Counted from the first letter of the stretch, positions 23,061 to 33,239 are shown. The stretch: DNA of 53,954 nucleotides from Sellimonas sp963559135 (GCA_963559135.1 CAUWJP010000021.1:1-53954); one strand, 5' to 3'. Numbers and translations are program-made. Notes: generated by a model from the letters alone, not told the origin.

Positions 23061-24500
23061 ATGGCAGTACTGGAACAATTAGAACCTAAAAAAGTATTTC
23101 AGATTTTCGAGGAGCTTTCCTCCGTACCACGAGGAACATTTTATGATGAGAAAGTCAGCAGCTGGTGTGTGGAATTTGCAAAAAAAAGGAATCTGGAATA
23201 CATACAGGATGACATGGGAAATGTCATCATCAAAAAGCCGGGGACACCGGGATATGAAAATTCAGAGTCTGTCATTCTGCAGGGCCATATGGATATGGTC
23301 TGCGAGAAAGTGGAGGGATCAAACCACGATTTTGAAAACGATCCGCTGGAACTTTATGTGGAAGACGGGTATGTAAAGGCAAGAGGAACAACACTTGGCG
23401 GGGATGATGGAATCGCCATCGCCTACGCATTTGCGCTTCTCGACAGCGATGATATCCCGCATCCGCCTCTGGAAGTCATCGTTACAACAGACGAAGAGAT
23501 CGGAATGGGTGGAGCCAATGCCCTTGACATGTCACAGATCAAGGGGAATATTTTCCTTAATATCGATGGAGAAGAGGAAGGTATTATTCTTGCAGGCTGT
23601 GCAGGAGGCGTGCTTGAGACTTTAAAGATTCCTGCACAGCGGGAAGAAAAGAGCGGTTCTGTTATGACAATCAAAGTAAGAGGACTTCGTGGAGGACATT
23701 CCGGATCACAGATCCATGAGCAACGTGGAAACGCAAATAAAATCATGGGCAGAATCCTGAATCATCTTGATCAGGGTACCGAGATTGCCCTGGTATCCGT
23801 AAGTGGAGGTTCCAAAGATAACGTTATTGCTGGTACAGCAGAAGCAGTCATTGCAGTAGCAGATCCGAAAAAGGCTCAGGAGATTGTATCTGACATGGAG
23901 GCTACATTAAGGGCAGAGTTTTCTTCCGACGAGCCGAATCTTCAGGTTCCGGTTACTATTACGGAAAAGACGGTACAGGCACTCACAAAAGAGGCAACAA
24001 AGAAAGTGATTTTTGCAATGGTCTGCACACCATACGGTGTACAGGGACTCAGCAGAGATCTTCCAGGTGTGGTAGAGACTTCCTTGAATCTTGGCATTAT
24101 AAAAACTGAAGAGACAGCTATCTCCCTGATGTACTATCTGCGAAGCAGTGTAAACTCTCAGATGCAGGAATTAAAATCCATTTTCCAAACATGGGCTGAA
24201 ATGCTTGGTGGTACGCATGAAGAGAGTGGGGAATATCCTGCATGGATGTATCAGAAAGAATCAAAAATCCGTCCATTAATGGTAGAAGCATACAAAGAAG
24301 TTACCGGAAAGGATGCAGTGGTTTCTACTGTACATGCCGGACTGGAATGCGGTCTTCTGTCCGCGAAAAAGCCGACACTGGACTGTGTTTCCTTCGGACC
24401 GGATATCCCGGATGTGCACTCTGTCAATGAGCGCCTTGACATTGAGTCTACAGCACGTGTATGGGAAATGATCAAAGTGGTTCTCGCGAAACTGAAATAA
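23061..24500 (+). CDS. pepD: Aminoacyl-histidine dipeptidase, PepD type (M20)
   Basis: 479 aa. M20 metallopeptidase features: QGHMDMVCEK (metal His and Asp), TLGGDDGIAIA (bridging Asp), TTDEEIGMGGA (catalytic Glu pair), NIDGEEEG, and HAGLECG near the C-terminus. The lid domain lies at about 195-390. PepD cleaves Xaa-His dipeptides such as carnosine and other dipeptides in the cytoplasm. AAAGGGAGA ribosome site. Confidence 0.94.
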   Translation: MAVLEQLEPKKVFQIFEELSSVPRGTFYDEKVSSWCVEFAKKRNLEYIQDDMGNVIIKKPGTPGYENSESVILQGHMDMVCEKVEGSNHDFENDPLELYVEDGYVKARGTTLGGDDGIAIAYAFALLDSDDIPHPPLEVIVTTDEEIGMGGANALDMSQIKGNIFLNIDGEEEGIILAGCAGGVLETLKIPAQREEKSGSVMTIKVRGLRGGHSGSQIHEQRGNANKIMGRILNHLDQGTEIALVSVSGGSKDNVIAGTAEAVIAVADPKKAQEIVSDMEATLRAEFSSDEPNLQVPVTITEKTVQALTKEATKKVIFAMVCTPYGVQGLSRDLPGVVETSLNLGIIKTEETAISLMYYLRSSVNSQMQELKSIFQTWAEMLGGTHEESGEYPAWMYQKESKIRPLMVEAYKEVTGKDAVVSTVHAGLECGLLSAKKPTLDCVSFGPDIPDVHSVNERLDIESTARVWEMIKVVLAKLK

Positions 24501-24517
24501 AACAGAATGAGGACGCC

Positions 24518-24559
24518 GCGCCGGTGACAGGAATGCCGCCGGTACGGCGCTCTTGGTTT
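24518..24559 (+). terminator. GC-rich hairpin, probable weak terminator after pepD
   Basis: GCGCCG (24518-24523) pairs with CGGCGC (24545-24550), followed by TCTTGGTTTTT. It lies between pepD and the nitroreductase ribosome site. Confidence 0.45.
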
Positions 24560-24576
24560 TTGAAAAGGAGGTTTTT

Positions 24577-25110
24577 ATGGAATTACAAAGTGTATTGGAA
24601 AAAAGAAGATGTATCCGGAAATACCAGGCAAGACAAGTGGAGCCTGAAAAAATCCGGCAGATGATCCAGGCAGCCATTCTTGCCCCATCCTGGAAGAATT
24701 CGCAGGTTACGAGATATTATGTTGCGCAATCCGAAGAGATGTTGCAAAAAGTAAGAGAAGCACTGCCGGAGTTTAACCGGAATAATACAAAGGATGCTCC
24801 GGTACTGCTTGTTTCAACCATCGTCAAAGGCCGTTCCGGATACAATGCGGACGGCAGTGCATCCAATGAACTGGAAGATGCCTGGGGATGCTATGACTGC
24901 GGAATGCAGAATATGAATCTGCTTCTGAAAGCGACCGAACTTGGGCTAGGAACCCTTGTAATGGGAATCCGGGATGCTGGGAAACTGAAAAAGGTATTTA
25001 AAATTCCGGAAGAAGAGATTGTCGTTAGCGTGATCGGAGTCGGATATACTGACGCGGACCCGGAAATGCCAAAGAGAAAAAGTGTCGACGAGACTGCGAA
25101 ATTTTATTAA
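24577..25110 (+). CDS. Nitroreductase family flavoprotein
   Basis: 177 aa. The N-terminal VLEKRRCIRKYQ (FMN phosphate binding), APSWKNSQ, and the C-terminal G-V-G-Y-x-D and RKSVDE segments are typical. It is likely an FMN-dependent NAD(P)H oxidoreductase acting as a dimer; substrate unknown. The start at 24577 has AAAAGGAGG upstream. Ends in a strong hairpin. Confidence 0.9.
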   Translation: MELQSVLEKRRCIRKYQARQVEPEKIRQMIQAAILAPSWKNSQVTRYYVAQSEEMLQKVREALPEFNRNNTKDAPVLLVSTIVKGRSGYNADGSASNELEDAWGCYDCGMQNMNLLLKATELGLGTLVMGIRDAGKLKKVFKIPEEEIVVSVIGVGYTDADPEMPKRKSVDETAKFY

Positions 25111-25126
25111 ATACAAACATGAAAAT

Positions 25127-25161
25127 AAAACTGCCGGATTCCTTGACGGACCGGCAGTTTT
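25127..25161. terminator. Intrinsic terminator
   Basis: AAAACTGCCGG (25127-25137) pairs perfectly with CCGGCAGTTTT (25151-25161). Confidence 0.85.
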
Positions 25162-25220
25162 CTGTCATATTCCGGACTGACGATTCATACTACTAGTCAA
25201 AAAGGGGGAATCTGGCACGT

Positions 25221-26063
25221 ATGTGGAGACGCAGAGGATATATGCAGTTTCTGATGCTGATCCTTCTTCTGATTTTGGAAGGAGCTGCTATCCCCAAATT
25301 ACAAAATGATGCATCCTATTTTTCCCTTGACAAAAGCATTGTTTCGGAAGAATTTTTCCGCAGTCATGAGCTGACAGAAGAGATGGTATCTTATATGAGA
25401 ACTTCCAAAGAACCGGAACGGGCAGCCGGACTGTTTCTTCTGGAAAAAAAATTTCACTCCGGTCTTCCGGTTTCCTCATTAACGGAACAGAACTTTCAAA
25501 AGATAGATAAACAGTGGCAAACCAGCCCGGCTTATTCGGCCTATATGGCTGTCTGTGAAAAGATCTGGGCAGATGTCCGGTATTTTCCGGTTATGCTCTG
25601 GAAGGAAGAACCAGATCTTACTGTCACCTACGAAGATTCCTGGATGTATGAACGGACTTATGGAGGGAAACGGGGACATGAGGGAACGGACTTGATGGCA
25701 TCCCAGAATGAAAGGAGAATCTTTCCGATTGTCAGTATGACGGACGGAACGGTCACAAGCAAAGGATGGCTTCCAAAAGGAGGATGGCGTATTGGAATTA
25801 CAGCACCCCACGGGGGGTATTTTTATTATGCTCATCTGGACTCTTACGCGGATGTGGAAATCGGGGATGAGATAGAGGCAGGGGACCTGATCGGATATAT
25901 GGGTGACAGCGGATACGGAGAAGAGGGGACAACGGGAAAGTTCCCTGTTCATCTGCATCTTGGGATTTATCTCGAAGAGCCGGATGAAGAAATCAGTATC
26001 AATCCATATTGGATTCTGAGGTATACCGAAGACTGCAAACTTTTCTGCAGAAAAAGTGACTGA
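25221..26063 (+). CDS. M23 family metallopeptidase, membrane-anchored
   Basis: 280 aa. An N-terminal signal/anchor (about 7-23) follows basic residues. The C-terminal LytM domain (about 150-265) has the zinc motifs RGHEGTD (H-x3-D) and HLHLG (HxH), plus YYAHL and GYMGDSG. It should face the outside of the membrane and either cut peptidoglycan crosslinks or regulate a partner. The ribosome site GGGGGAATC is moderate. The region at about 25-145 is not recognised. Confidence 0.88.
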   Translation: MWRRRGYMQFLMLILLLILEGAAIPKLQNDASYFSLDKSIVSEEFFRSHELTEEMVSYMRTSKEPERAAGLFLLEKKFHSGLPVSSLTEQNFQKIDKQWQTSPAYSAYMAVCEKIWADVRYFPVMLWKEEPDLTVTYEDSWMYERTYGGKRGHEGTDLMASQNERRIFPIVSMTDGTVTSKGWLPKGGWRIGITAPHGGYFYYAHLDSYADVEIGDEIEAGDLIGYMGDSGYGEEGTTGKFPVHLHLGIYLEEPDEEISINPYWILRYTEDCKLFCRKSD

Positions 26064-26087
26064 AGCATGGAGAAATTGCCGGAGGTA

Positions 26088-26096
26088 TGGTATACT
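26088..26096 (+). promoter_or_regulatory. Extended -10 promoter for the rRNA methyltransferase operon
   Basis: TGGTATACT, 26 bases before the ATG of the rRNA methyltransferase. No convincing -35. Confidence 0.45.
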
Positions 26097-26121
26097 GACT
26101 CTGTATGCGAAAGGAGAAAGT

Positions 26122-27528
26122 ATGGAGTTACCAAAAGCATTTGAAGAGAAAATGAAAACCCTTCTGGGTGAAGAATTTGATGCATATACGGCCTGCTATG
26201 AGGAGCCGCGCTACTATGGCCTCCGTGTCAATACTTCCAAAATCAGCGTGGAAGAATTCCAAAAGATCTGTCCGTTTTCCATTACTCCCGTTCCGTGGAT
26301 CGAAAACGGATTTTATTATGACGGAGAACAAGAAAGCCCGGCCAGACACCCGTATTATTACGCAGGTCTTTATTATCTGCAGGAGCCAAGCGCCATGACG
26401 CCGGCTAACCGCCTGGATATTACTCCGGGGGAGAAAGTGCTGGACGTCTGTGCCGCTCCCGGCGGGAAAGCAACGGAGCTTGGAGCGAAGCTTCAGGGAG
26501 AGGGAGTGCTCATCGCAAACGATATCAGCAATTCCCGCGCTAAAGGACTTTTAAAAAATCTGGAACTGTTTGGAATCGGAAATATGCTTGTTCTAAGCGA
26601 GGAACCGGGAAAGCTGATGGACTACTTCCCGGAATATTTTGATAAAATTCTGATCGATGCACCATGCTCCGGCGAAGGAATGTTCCGGAAAGATAAAAAA
26701 ATGATGAAAGCATGGGAGGAGCATGGCCCTGAGTTTTTCTTAAAACTTCAGAGAAGTATCCTGACTCAGGCCGCAGCAATGCTGAAGCCGGGAGGAATGC
26801 TGCTGTATTCCACCTGTACGTTTGACCCTCTGGAGAATGAGGGAAGTGTCTCTTGGCTTCTGGAGCAGTATCCGGAGTTTGAACTTCAGGAAATCCGCCC
26901 TTATGAAGGATTTCGAGATGGACGTCCGGAATATGCTTCTATCCGGCAGGAAGAGTTCTGTAAAACAGTTCGGATCTTCCCGCATCACATGAAAGGGGAG
27001 GGACATTACCTTGCCCTTTTGAAAAAAGGTAACGGGGAAGGAATCGAAACATACTCATCCAGAATCCGGCCAACCAATGGAAGAAGTGCTTCCTACGAGA
27101 AACTTCCGGAAGATCTGAGAAATTTTTTACAGCTTGTACACCGGCCGTTTGATGCCGGAAGGTTTGATATTCGCAAAGCCAGGGTTTATTATATGCCGGA
27201 GGAATTGCCGGATCTTACCGGCATCCGTTTTTTACGAAGCGGTCTCCTCATTGGAGAACTGAAAAAAGGAAGATTTGAACCAAGCCAGGCGCTTGCCATG
27301 AATCTGAAGAAAGATGAATATGAGAATATTCTCGATTTTTCACTTTCAGATGAGCGTGTGATCAAATATCTGAAAGGAGAAACGATTCTCACCGACGATC
27401 TGACCGGGCCGAAAGAAAAGGGATGGTATCTCGTCTGTGTGGACGGGTATCCGCTTGGATTCGGAAAGCTTTCCCAAGGCACATTGAAGAACAAATATCT
27501 TCCCGGATGGAGATGGATGTCATCATGA
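26122..27528 (+). CDS. 16S rRNA m5C methyltransferase, RsmF/YebU-like
   Basis: 468 aa. The RsmB/NOP2 core has VCAAPGGKATELG (SAM loop), DAPCSGEGMFRKD (general base/release Cys) and YSTCTFDPLENE (nucleophile Cys). The C-terminal part (about 300-468) fits the RsmF-type C-terminal and PUA-like domains, including the FGKLSQGTLKNKY ending. Start at 26122, AAAGGAG upstream. Its stop overlaps the RsuA-like start (ATGA). Confidence 0.92.
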   Translation: MELPKAFEEKMKTLLGEEFDAYTACYEEPRYYGLRVNTSKISVEEFQKICPFSITPVPWIENGFYYDGEQESPARHPYYYAGLYYLQEPSAMTPANRLDITPGEKVLDVCAAPGGKATELGAKLQGEGVLIANDISNSRAKGLLKNLELFGIGNMLVLSEEPGKLMDYFPEYFDKILIDAPCSGEGMFRKDKKMMKAWEEHGPEFFLKLQRSILTQAAAMLKPGGMLLYSTCTFDPLENEGSVSWLLEQYPEFELQEIRPYEGFRDGRPEYASIRQEEFCKTVRIFPHHMKGEGHYLALLKKGNGEGIETYSSRIRPTNGRSASYEKLPEDLRNFLQLVHRPFDAGRFDIRKARVYYMPEELPDLTGIRFLRSGLLIGELKKGRFEPSQALAMNLKKDEYENILDFSLSDERVIKYLKGETILTDDLTGPKEKGWYLVCVDGYPLGFGKLSQGTLKNKYLPGWRWMSS

Positions 27529-28259
27529 TGCGATTAGATCGGATTTTAACAGAAATGGGTGCGGGTAGCCGGCAGGAGGTCAAAAAGCTGATCCGTAAAG
27601 GACAGGTCAGCGTGGATGGAGAGGTCATCAAAAAGCCGGAGGCAAAAGTAGAAGAAAAAACTGCCAGGATCCGGTGTCTTGATATTTCGTACTGGTATGA
27701 GCCTTATGTCTATTATATGCTTCACAAACCGGCTGGAGTTGTGTCTGCGACGGAGGATCCAAAAGAGCGGACCGTACTGGATCTGATGGAGAATCCGGTA
27801 AGGAAAGATATCTTTCCAGTGGGACGCCTTGACAAGGACACAGAAGGACTTCTTCTTCTGACAAATGACGGAGAGCTGGCTCATCGTCTCCTGTCACCAA
27901 AAAAGCATGTGGATAAGACATATGAGGCGGTGATTTCCGGAATTGTCACAGAAGAGGACGTAGACGCATTTGCCAGCGGAGTAGATATCGGGGACGATAC
28001 CATGACACTTCCGGCAAAGCTGGAAATTGGGAAGACCGATCCGGAGCAGAACTACTCCGAAATCTCCATTACAATTCAGGAAGGACGCTATCACCAGATC
28101 AAGCGGATGTTTGAAGCGGTTGGAAAACGTGTAGTTTATCTGAAACGAATCCGGATGGGGTCACTGATGCTGGATCCGACACTTCCAAAAGGAGCATCCC
28201 GACGGCTGACAGAAGAAGAGATTGATGCATTGAAACAAGTCTGGACGAAGGAGGACTAA
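27525..28259 (+). CDS. RsuA/RluB family pseudouridine synthase
   Basis: 244 aa. S4 domain at 1-60 (MMRLDRILTEMGAGSRQE), then the catalytic domain with GRLDKDTEGLLLLTNDG (catalytic Asp) and the C-terminal EGRYHQIKRMFEAVGKRV. It modifies 16S or 23S rRNA; the family cannot decide which. Translationally coupled to the methyltransferase; an alternative ATG at 27513 is possible. Confidence 0.92.
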   Translation: MMRLDRILTEMGAGSRQEVKKLIRKGQVSVDGEVIKKPEAKVEEKTARIRCLDISYWYEPYVYYMLHKPAGVVSATEDPKERTVLDLMENPVRKDIFPVGRLDKDTEGLLLLTNDGELAHRLLSPKKHVDKTYEAVISGIVTEEDVDAFASGVDIGDDTMTLPAKLEIGKTDPEQNYSEISITIQEGRYHQIKRMFEAVGKRVVYLKRIRMGSLMLDPTLPKGASRRLTEEEIDALKQVWTKED

Positions 28260-28949
28260 ATGCGAATAGATATCACTGAAAAACCGAAGGCTGTTATTTT
28301 CGACATGGACGGGACTCTGATCGACTCCATGTGGATCTGGCCGGATATTGATGCATATTATGTAAAAAAATATCATCTGGAGCTTCCGGATAATTTTCAT
28401 AGAGCAATCGAGGGAAAGTCCTACCACGAAACGGCACAGTATTTCCGGGAAACATTTGACATGGCACTTTCGACGGAAGAAATCATGAACGAATGGACCA
28501 GCCTTGCTTACCAGAGATACACCGAGGAGGTCACACTGAAACCCGGAGTGAAGGAATTTCTCCAGTATGGAAAGGAAAACGGGATCTTGTTCGGAATTGC
28601 GACAAGCAACGGAAGGACTCTTGCAGAAGCAGCTTTGAAAGCTCTTCAGATTGACAAGTATTTTACAGCCATGCGGACATCCGGAGAGGTCAGCGAAGGA
28701 AAGCCGTCTCCGGATATTTATCTGAAAGTGGCAGAGGATATGCAGGTTCTGCCAGAACACTGTCTCGTGTTCGAAGACGTGCCGATGGGAATTCTGGCAG
28801 GAAAACGGGCGGGAATGCAGGTCTGCGCCGTTTATGATGAGTTCTCCCGGCCGCTGGACCAGGAAAAGAAAAAACTTGCCGACTATTACATCTATGATTT
28901 TCATGATGTAATGGATCGGATTAAAGAGAGGAATACAGATGGAAAATAA
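28260..28949 (+). CDS. HAD-superfamily phosphatase (beta-phosphoglucomutase-like)
   Basis: 229 aa. The HAD motifs are FDMDGTLID (Asp15, Asp17), TSNG, KPSPDIY, and VFEDVPMGILAGKRAGM. The cap is helical (about 20-85). Substrate unknown, either sugar phosphates or nucleotides. The ATG follows the preceding stop directly (TAAATG), and the next gene begins inside this one. Confidence 0.9.
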   Translation: MRIDITEKPKAVIFDMDGTLIDSMWIWPDIDAYYVKKYHLELPDNFHRAIEGKSYHETAQYFRETFDMALSTEEIMNEWTSLAYQRYTEEVTLKPGVKEFLQYGKENGILFGIATSNGRTLAEAALKALQIDKYFTAMRTSGEVSEGKPSPDIYLKVAEDMQVLPEHCLVFEDVPMGILAGKRAGMQVCAVYDEFSRPLDQEKKKLADYYIYDFHDVMDRIKERNTDGK

Positions 28950-30843
28950 GTTTTTACCAGTCTCCCGAAGAGAGATGGAAGAGCTGGGATGGGATCAGGT
29001 TGATTTTGTTTACATCAGCGGAGACGCCTATGTAGATCACCCATCTTTTGGACATGCCATCATCACAAGACTTCTGGAGGCTCATGGATATAGAGTCGGG
29101 ATCATTGCACAGCCGGACTGGAAAGACAAGGACAGTATCACTGTCTTCGGTGAGCCAAGACTTGCATTTCTCGTATCGGCCGGAAATATGGATTCTATGG
29201 TCAACCATTACAGCGTCTCAAAAAAGCGCAGGAGTCAGGATTCCTACACACCGGGTGGCGTGATGGGAAAACGGCCTGATTATGCCTGCGTGGTCTACGG
29301 AAATCTGATCCGCCAGACGTATAAAAAGACACCGGTGATTCTTGGTGGAATCGAGGCAAGCCTCAGAAGGCTGGCTCATTACGATTACTGGTCTGACCGG
29401 TTGAAACGCTCCGTACTTCTGGATTCTGGAGCAGATCTGATTTCCTACGGTATGGGGGAACGTTCGATTGTGGAAATCGCAGATGCACTAAATGCCGGAA
29501 TCCGGGTGGAGGATCTGACTTATATTGACGGGACGGTCTGCAAGGTTAAAGACCGAAAAGCGGTGTATGACGCTGTAGAGCTTCCGTCTTATTCCGAGCT
29601 TCAGAAAGACAGGCTCCGTTATGCCGAAAGTTTCTATACCCAGTACTGCAATACGGATCCGTTTACGGCAAAGCGGCTGATTGAGCCGTATTCAGAGCAC
29701 GTCTATGTCGTACAGAATCCGCCTGCAAAGCCGTTGTCTCAGACCGAGATGGACGATGTGTACGCTCTCCCTTATATGCGGACCTATCATCCGATGTATG
29801 AAAAGGATGGAGGAATTCCGGCTATCTCAGAAGTGAAATTCAGTCTGATCAGCAACCGGGGATGTTTTGGTGCCTGCAGTTTCTGTGCACTGACATTCCA
29901 TCAGGGCAGGATCATTCAGACAAGAAGTCATGAATCCCTCATTGAGGAGGCGAAACTTCTGACGGAGGAGCCGGATTTTAAAGGATATATTCACGATGTA
30001 GGTGGCCCAACTGCCAATTTTCGGCATCCGGCCTGTGAAAAGCAGCTGACTCACGGAGCATGCAAGCACAGACAGTGTCTGTTCCCGAAACCATGCAAAA
30101 ATCTGAACGTGGATCATAAAGACTACCTGAAACTTCTGAGAAGCCTTCGGGAAATCCCAAAGGTCAAAAAGGTCTTTATCCGTTCTGGTATCCGGTTTGA
30201 TTATGTCATGGCAGATTCAGATGACACCTTTATGCGGGAGCTCTGTGAATATCACGTAAGCGGACAGCTTAAGGTTGCGCCGGAACATATTGCGGACCCG
30301 GTACTTCAGATGATGGGGAAACCGGAGAATTCCGTGTACCGTGCATTTGCTGAAAAATATAAAAAGATCAATGAGCAGCTTGGGAAAAAACAGTATCTGG
30401 TTCCATACCTGATGTCGTCTCATCCGGGCTCTACCTTAAAAGAGGCTGTCGCTCTTGCAGAATATCTGCGGGATCTTGGCTATATGCCGGAGCAGGTGCA
30501 GGACTTTTATCCGACACCATCGACTATCTCCACATGTATGTATTATACGGGAGTCGATCCAAGAACAATGAAGCCAGTTTATGTACCAAAGTCTCCGCAT
30601 GAGAAGGCAATGCAGAGGGCGTTGATCCAGTACAGGAATCCGAAAAATTACGGACTGGTCATGGAGGCGCTCAAAAAAGCAGGGCGAGAAGACCTGATCG
30701 GTTTTGGGAAGCATTGTCTGATCCGCCCAAGACAGACAAAAGAGGACCGGTATTTTGCGAAAAAACGGCAGCAGTCAAAAGAGACCGCTATGCCGAAGAA
30801 AAAGAAAACCATTAGAAATACACATAAGAAAAAGAAAAAATAA
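28939..30843 (+). CDS. YgiQ family radical SAM protein
   Basis: 634 aa, family length. The radical-SAM cluster motif is CFGACSFC (Cys309, Cys313, Cys316). The N-terminal domain (1-290) is the UPF0313 part with VDHPSFGHAII and GGIEASLRRLAHYDYW. The basic tail ends in a Lys-rich run. The reaction is not established in the literature I know. Overlaps the HAD gene by 11 bases. Confidence 0.94.
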   Translation: MENKFLPVSRREMEELGWDQVDFVYISGDAYVDHPSFGHAIITRLLEAHGYRVGIIAQPDWKDKDSITVFGEPRLAFLVSAGNMDSMVNHYSVSKKRRSQDSYTPGGVMGKRPDYACVVYGNLIRQTYKKTPVILGGIEASLRRLAHYDYWSDRLKRSVLLDSGADLISYGMGERSIVEIADALNAGIRVEDLTYIDGTVCKVKDRKAVYDAVELPSYSELQKDRLRYAESFYTQYCNTDPFTAKRLIEPYSEHVYVVQNPPAKPLSQTEMDDVYALPYMRTYHPMYEKDGGIPAISEVKFSLISNRGCFGACSFCALTFHQGRIIQTRSHESLIEEAKLLTEEPDFKGYIHDVGGPTANFRHPACEKQLTHGACKHRQCLFPKPCKNLNVDHKDYLKLLRSLREIPKVKKVFIRSGIRFDYVMADSDDTFMRELCEYHVSGQLKVAPEHIADPVLQMMGKPENSVYRAFAEKYKKINEQLGKKQYLVPYLMSSHPGSTLKEAVALAEYLRDLGYMPEQVQDFYPTPSTISTCMYYTGVDPRTMKPVYVPKSPHEKAMQRALIQYRNPKNYGLVMEALKKAGREDLIGFGKHCLIRPRQTKEDRYFAKKRQQSKETAMPKKKKTIRNTHKKKKK

Positions 30844-30861
30844 CAGCAGGGAGGAATGTAT

Positions 30862-31641
30862 ATGAGGATTGCAGTTGTGACAGGAGCATCTTCTGGAATC
30901 GGAAGAGAGTTTGTATCCCAGATTCCCGCATTGTACAGACAGTTGGATGAGATATGGATTACCGCCAGAAGAGTGGACAGGCTGGAACAGGTCAAAAAAA
31001 CTGTTGAAGAGAAAACCGGGATCTATGTCAGGATTTTTGCAGGCGACCTGGAAAAAGATCTGATCTATAAGCAGATCTTAAACCGCCTGGAGAATCAGAA
31101 TCCGGATGTCCGGATGCTTGTAAATGCTGCTGGATTTGGAAAGATCGGTGAGGCAAAAGAGATTGCAGGGCGCGATCCGCAGGCCCAGCTTCGGATGATC
31201 GACGTCAACTGCCGTGCACTCACGAAAATGACACTGATGATCCTCCCGTACATGAAAAAGGGAAGCAGGATTTTAAATATATCAAGTGGAGCAAGCTTCT
31301 GCCCGCAGCCTGGATTTACAGTTTATGCGGCAACAAAGTCATTTGTCACCAGCTTCTCGAGAGGACTCGCTGAAGAACTGAAAAAAGATGGAATCATTGT
31401 GACAGCAGTCTGTCCGGGACCTGTAGATACAGAATTTTTTGAGGTATCCGGAACAAATAACAGTAAGGCAAAAAAAGCAACTATGGTTTCGGCGCAGGAT
31501 GTAGTCCGGACTGCATTGCTGGATGCAAAAATGAAAAAGCCTGTTTCTGTTCATGGAACACTGATGAAAGGAGCAAGGATCGCCGGGAAACTGATCCCGG
31601 AGGATGCCCTCTTTTACTCTATGGACAAATGGATGAAATAA
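30862..31641 (+). CDS. Short-chain dehydrogenase/reductase
   Basis: 259 aa. Rossmann TGASSGIG near the start, NAAG, active-site Ser in NISSG and YAATK (Tyr, Lys), then PGPVDTEF. The NAD(P) oxidoreductase substrate is unknown. The ATG at 30862 is chosen for the GGGAGG spacing of seven; an ATG six bases earlier is also open. Confidence 0.9.
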   Translation: MRIAVVTGASSGIGREFVSQIPALYRQLDEIWITARRVDRLEQVKKTVEEKTGIYVRIFAGDLEKDLIYKQILNRLENQNPDVRMLVNAAGFGKIGEAKEIAGRDPQAQLRMIDVNCRALTKMTLMILPYMKKGSRILNISSGASFCPQPGFTVYAATKSFVTSFSRGLAEELKKDGIIVTAVCPGPVDTEFFEVSGTNNSKAKKATMVSAQDVVRTALLDAKMKKPVSVHGTLMKGARIAGKLIPEDALFYSMDKWMK

Positions 31642-31651
31642 AGGAGTACTC

Positions 31652-32227
31652 ATGAAAATTACAAAAGGGATGCCAGGCTATATCGGGGATCAGAAGAAAA
31701 AGCGGATCCTGACTACCATCCTTCTCTTCGGAGTCAGCATCGCTGTTTTTCTGACCGGATATCTGACAACAAACACAAGAAACAATCTGCTTACAATTGT
31801 TGCAATTCTGGGATGTCTTCCAGCAGCCAGATCTGCTGTCGGAATGATCATGCTGCTGCCATACCGGTCTTTCGAGGAAGACAAGGTCAGGGAAGTAGAA
31901 ACAACAGCTGCAGGAATTCTTTCCGCATATGATATGGTTCTAACAAGCTCGGAGAAAGTGATGCCTGTAGATGTGCTCCTGATTTCCAGACACCTGATCT
32001 GCGGGTATACTTCCAGAACTAAGGTTCCTCCGACAGAAGTGGAAACATATCTTTCCAAGATTTTGAAAGAGAATCATTATGACAAAGTGACGATCAAAAT
32101 TTTTTCTGACTACGATTCCTTTCTGAAACGGGCCGAAAGTTTTGGCAAAATACAGCAGAAATCAGAAGGGCAGCTGGACAGAGCGGTGCATGAGATGCGC
32201 CGGTTGATCTTAACGGCTGCAATATAG
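31652..32227 (+). CDS. Hypothetical membrane protein
   Basis: 191 aa. Two hydrophobic segments at about 20-41 and 46-68 followed by a soluble C-terminal domain (about 75-191) with a mixed alpha/beta pattern. No catalytic motif. Sits between an SDR and a pseudouridine synthase. Not recognised. Confidence 0.75.
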   Translation: MKITKGMPGYIGDQKKKRILTTILLFGVSIAVFLTGYLTTNTRNNLLTIVAILGCLPAARSAVGMIMLLPYRSFEEDKVREVETTAAGILSAYDMVLTSSEKVMPVDVLLISRHLICGYTSRTKVPPTEVETYLSKILKENHYDKVTIKIFSDYDSFLKRAESFGKIQQKSEGQLDRAVHEMRRLILTAAI

Positions 32228-32236
32228 GAGAATCCA

Positions 32237-33220
32237 ATGCAGATAATCAGAATTGAAAAAAACGATGCCGGGCAAAGAGCGGATAAGTTCTTATCCAAAT
32301 ATCTGTCCAAGGCACCAAAAAGCTTTATATATAAAATGATGCGAAAAAAAAACATCACTCTGAACAAGAAAAAGATGACGGGAAGCGAACATCTTACCGA
32401 GGGAGACTTCATCCAGCTGTTTCTCGCAGATGAGACAATCGAAAAGTTTTCCGAAAGCAGACCACAGGGGCCGGTTTTCAGAGATCAAAGAACACTGGCA
32501 GGAAAACTCCAGGTACTTTATGAAGATGAGGATGTAATGTTTGTCAATAAACCATGTGGACTGCTTTCGCAGAAAGCATCACCCGGAGACATTTCTCTGG
32601 TTGAGTATCTGACAGCTTATCTGCTGGAAAATGGCGAGATCACACCGGAAGAGCTTCGTCGTTTCCGCCCGTCCATCTGTAACCGCCTGGACCGGAATAC
32701 AAGCGGTATTGTGACAGCGGGGAAGAGTCTGCGGGGTCTTCAGGTGCTGAGCGGGATGATAAAGGAACGTTCCGTTCGGAAGTATTACCGAACCATCGTG
32801 TACGGCCAAATGAAAGAGTCTGCACGTGTCTGCGGTTTTCTGACCAAGGACGAGCAGCATAACAAAGTATGGATTGGTTCTGAACCATCAGAAGGCAGCG
32901 CCCCGGTTGAGACCGCATATGTTCCGATTCAGACGGGAGCAAAGCACACCCTTCTGGAAGTGCATTTGATTACGGGGCGGACCCATCAGATCCGCGCACA
33001 TCTTGCCTCCCTTGGATTCCCGATTATCGGAGATTATAAGTACGGAGATCGTAAAGAAAACGACCGTCTGAAAAAGGAGTTCGGACTGTCCCATCAACTT
33101 CTGCATGCATACCGGATGGAATTCCCGGAAAAGACGGCAGAGTTAGAAAATCTATCCGGACTCATCGTACGGGCAGAGCTTCCGAAACAGTTTGAAACGA
33201 TACAAAAAGCATGTATTTAG
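32237..33220 (+). CDS. RluA family pseudouridine synthase
   Basis: 327 aa. N-terminal S4-like domain (1-75), then RluA catalytic motif NRLDRNTSGIVTAGK (catalytic Asp in the R-L-D) and the C-terminal H-L-I-T-G-R-T-H-Q-I-R-A-H-L. Likely 23S rRNA modification, RluC/RluD-like. Confidence 0.92.
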   Translation: MQIIRIEKNDAGQRADKFLSKYLSKAPKSFIYKMMRKKNITLNKKKMTGSEHLTEGDFIQLFLADETIEKFSESRPQGPVFRDQRTLAGKLQVLYEDEDVMFVNKPCGLLSQKASPGDISLVEYLTAYLLENGEITPEELRRFRPSICNRLDRNTSGIVTAGKSLRGLQVLSGMIKERSVRKYYRTIVYGQMKESARVCGFLTKDEQHNKVWIGSEPSEGSAPVETAYVPIQTGAKHTLLEVHLITGRTHQIRAHLASLGFPIIGDYKYGDRKENDRLKKEFGLSHQLLHAYRMEFPEKTAELENLSGLIVRAELPKQFETIQKACI

Positions 33221-33239
33221 GGTAGAAAGGAGCAGCAAC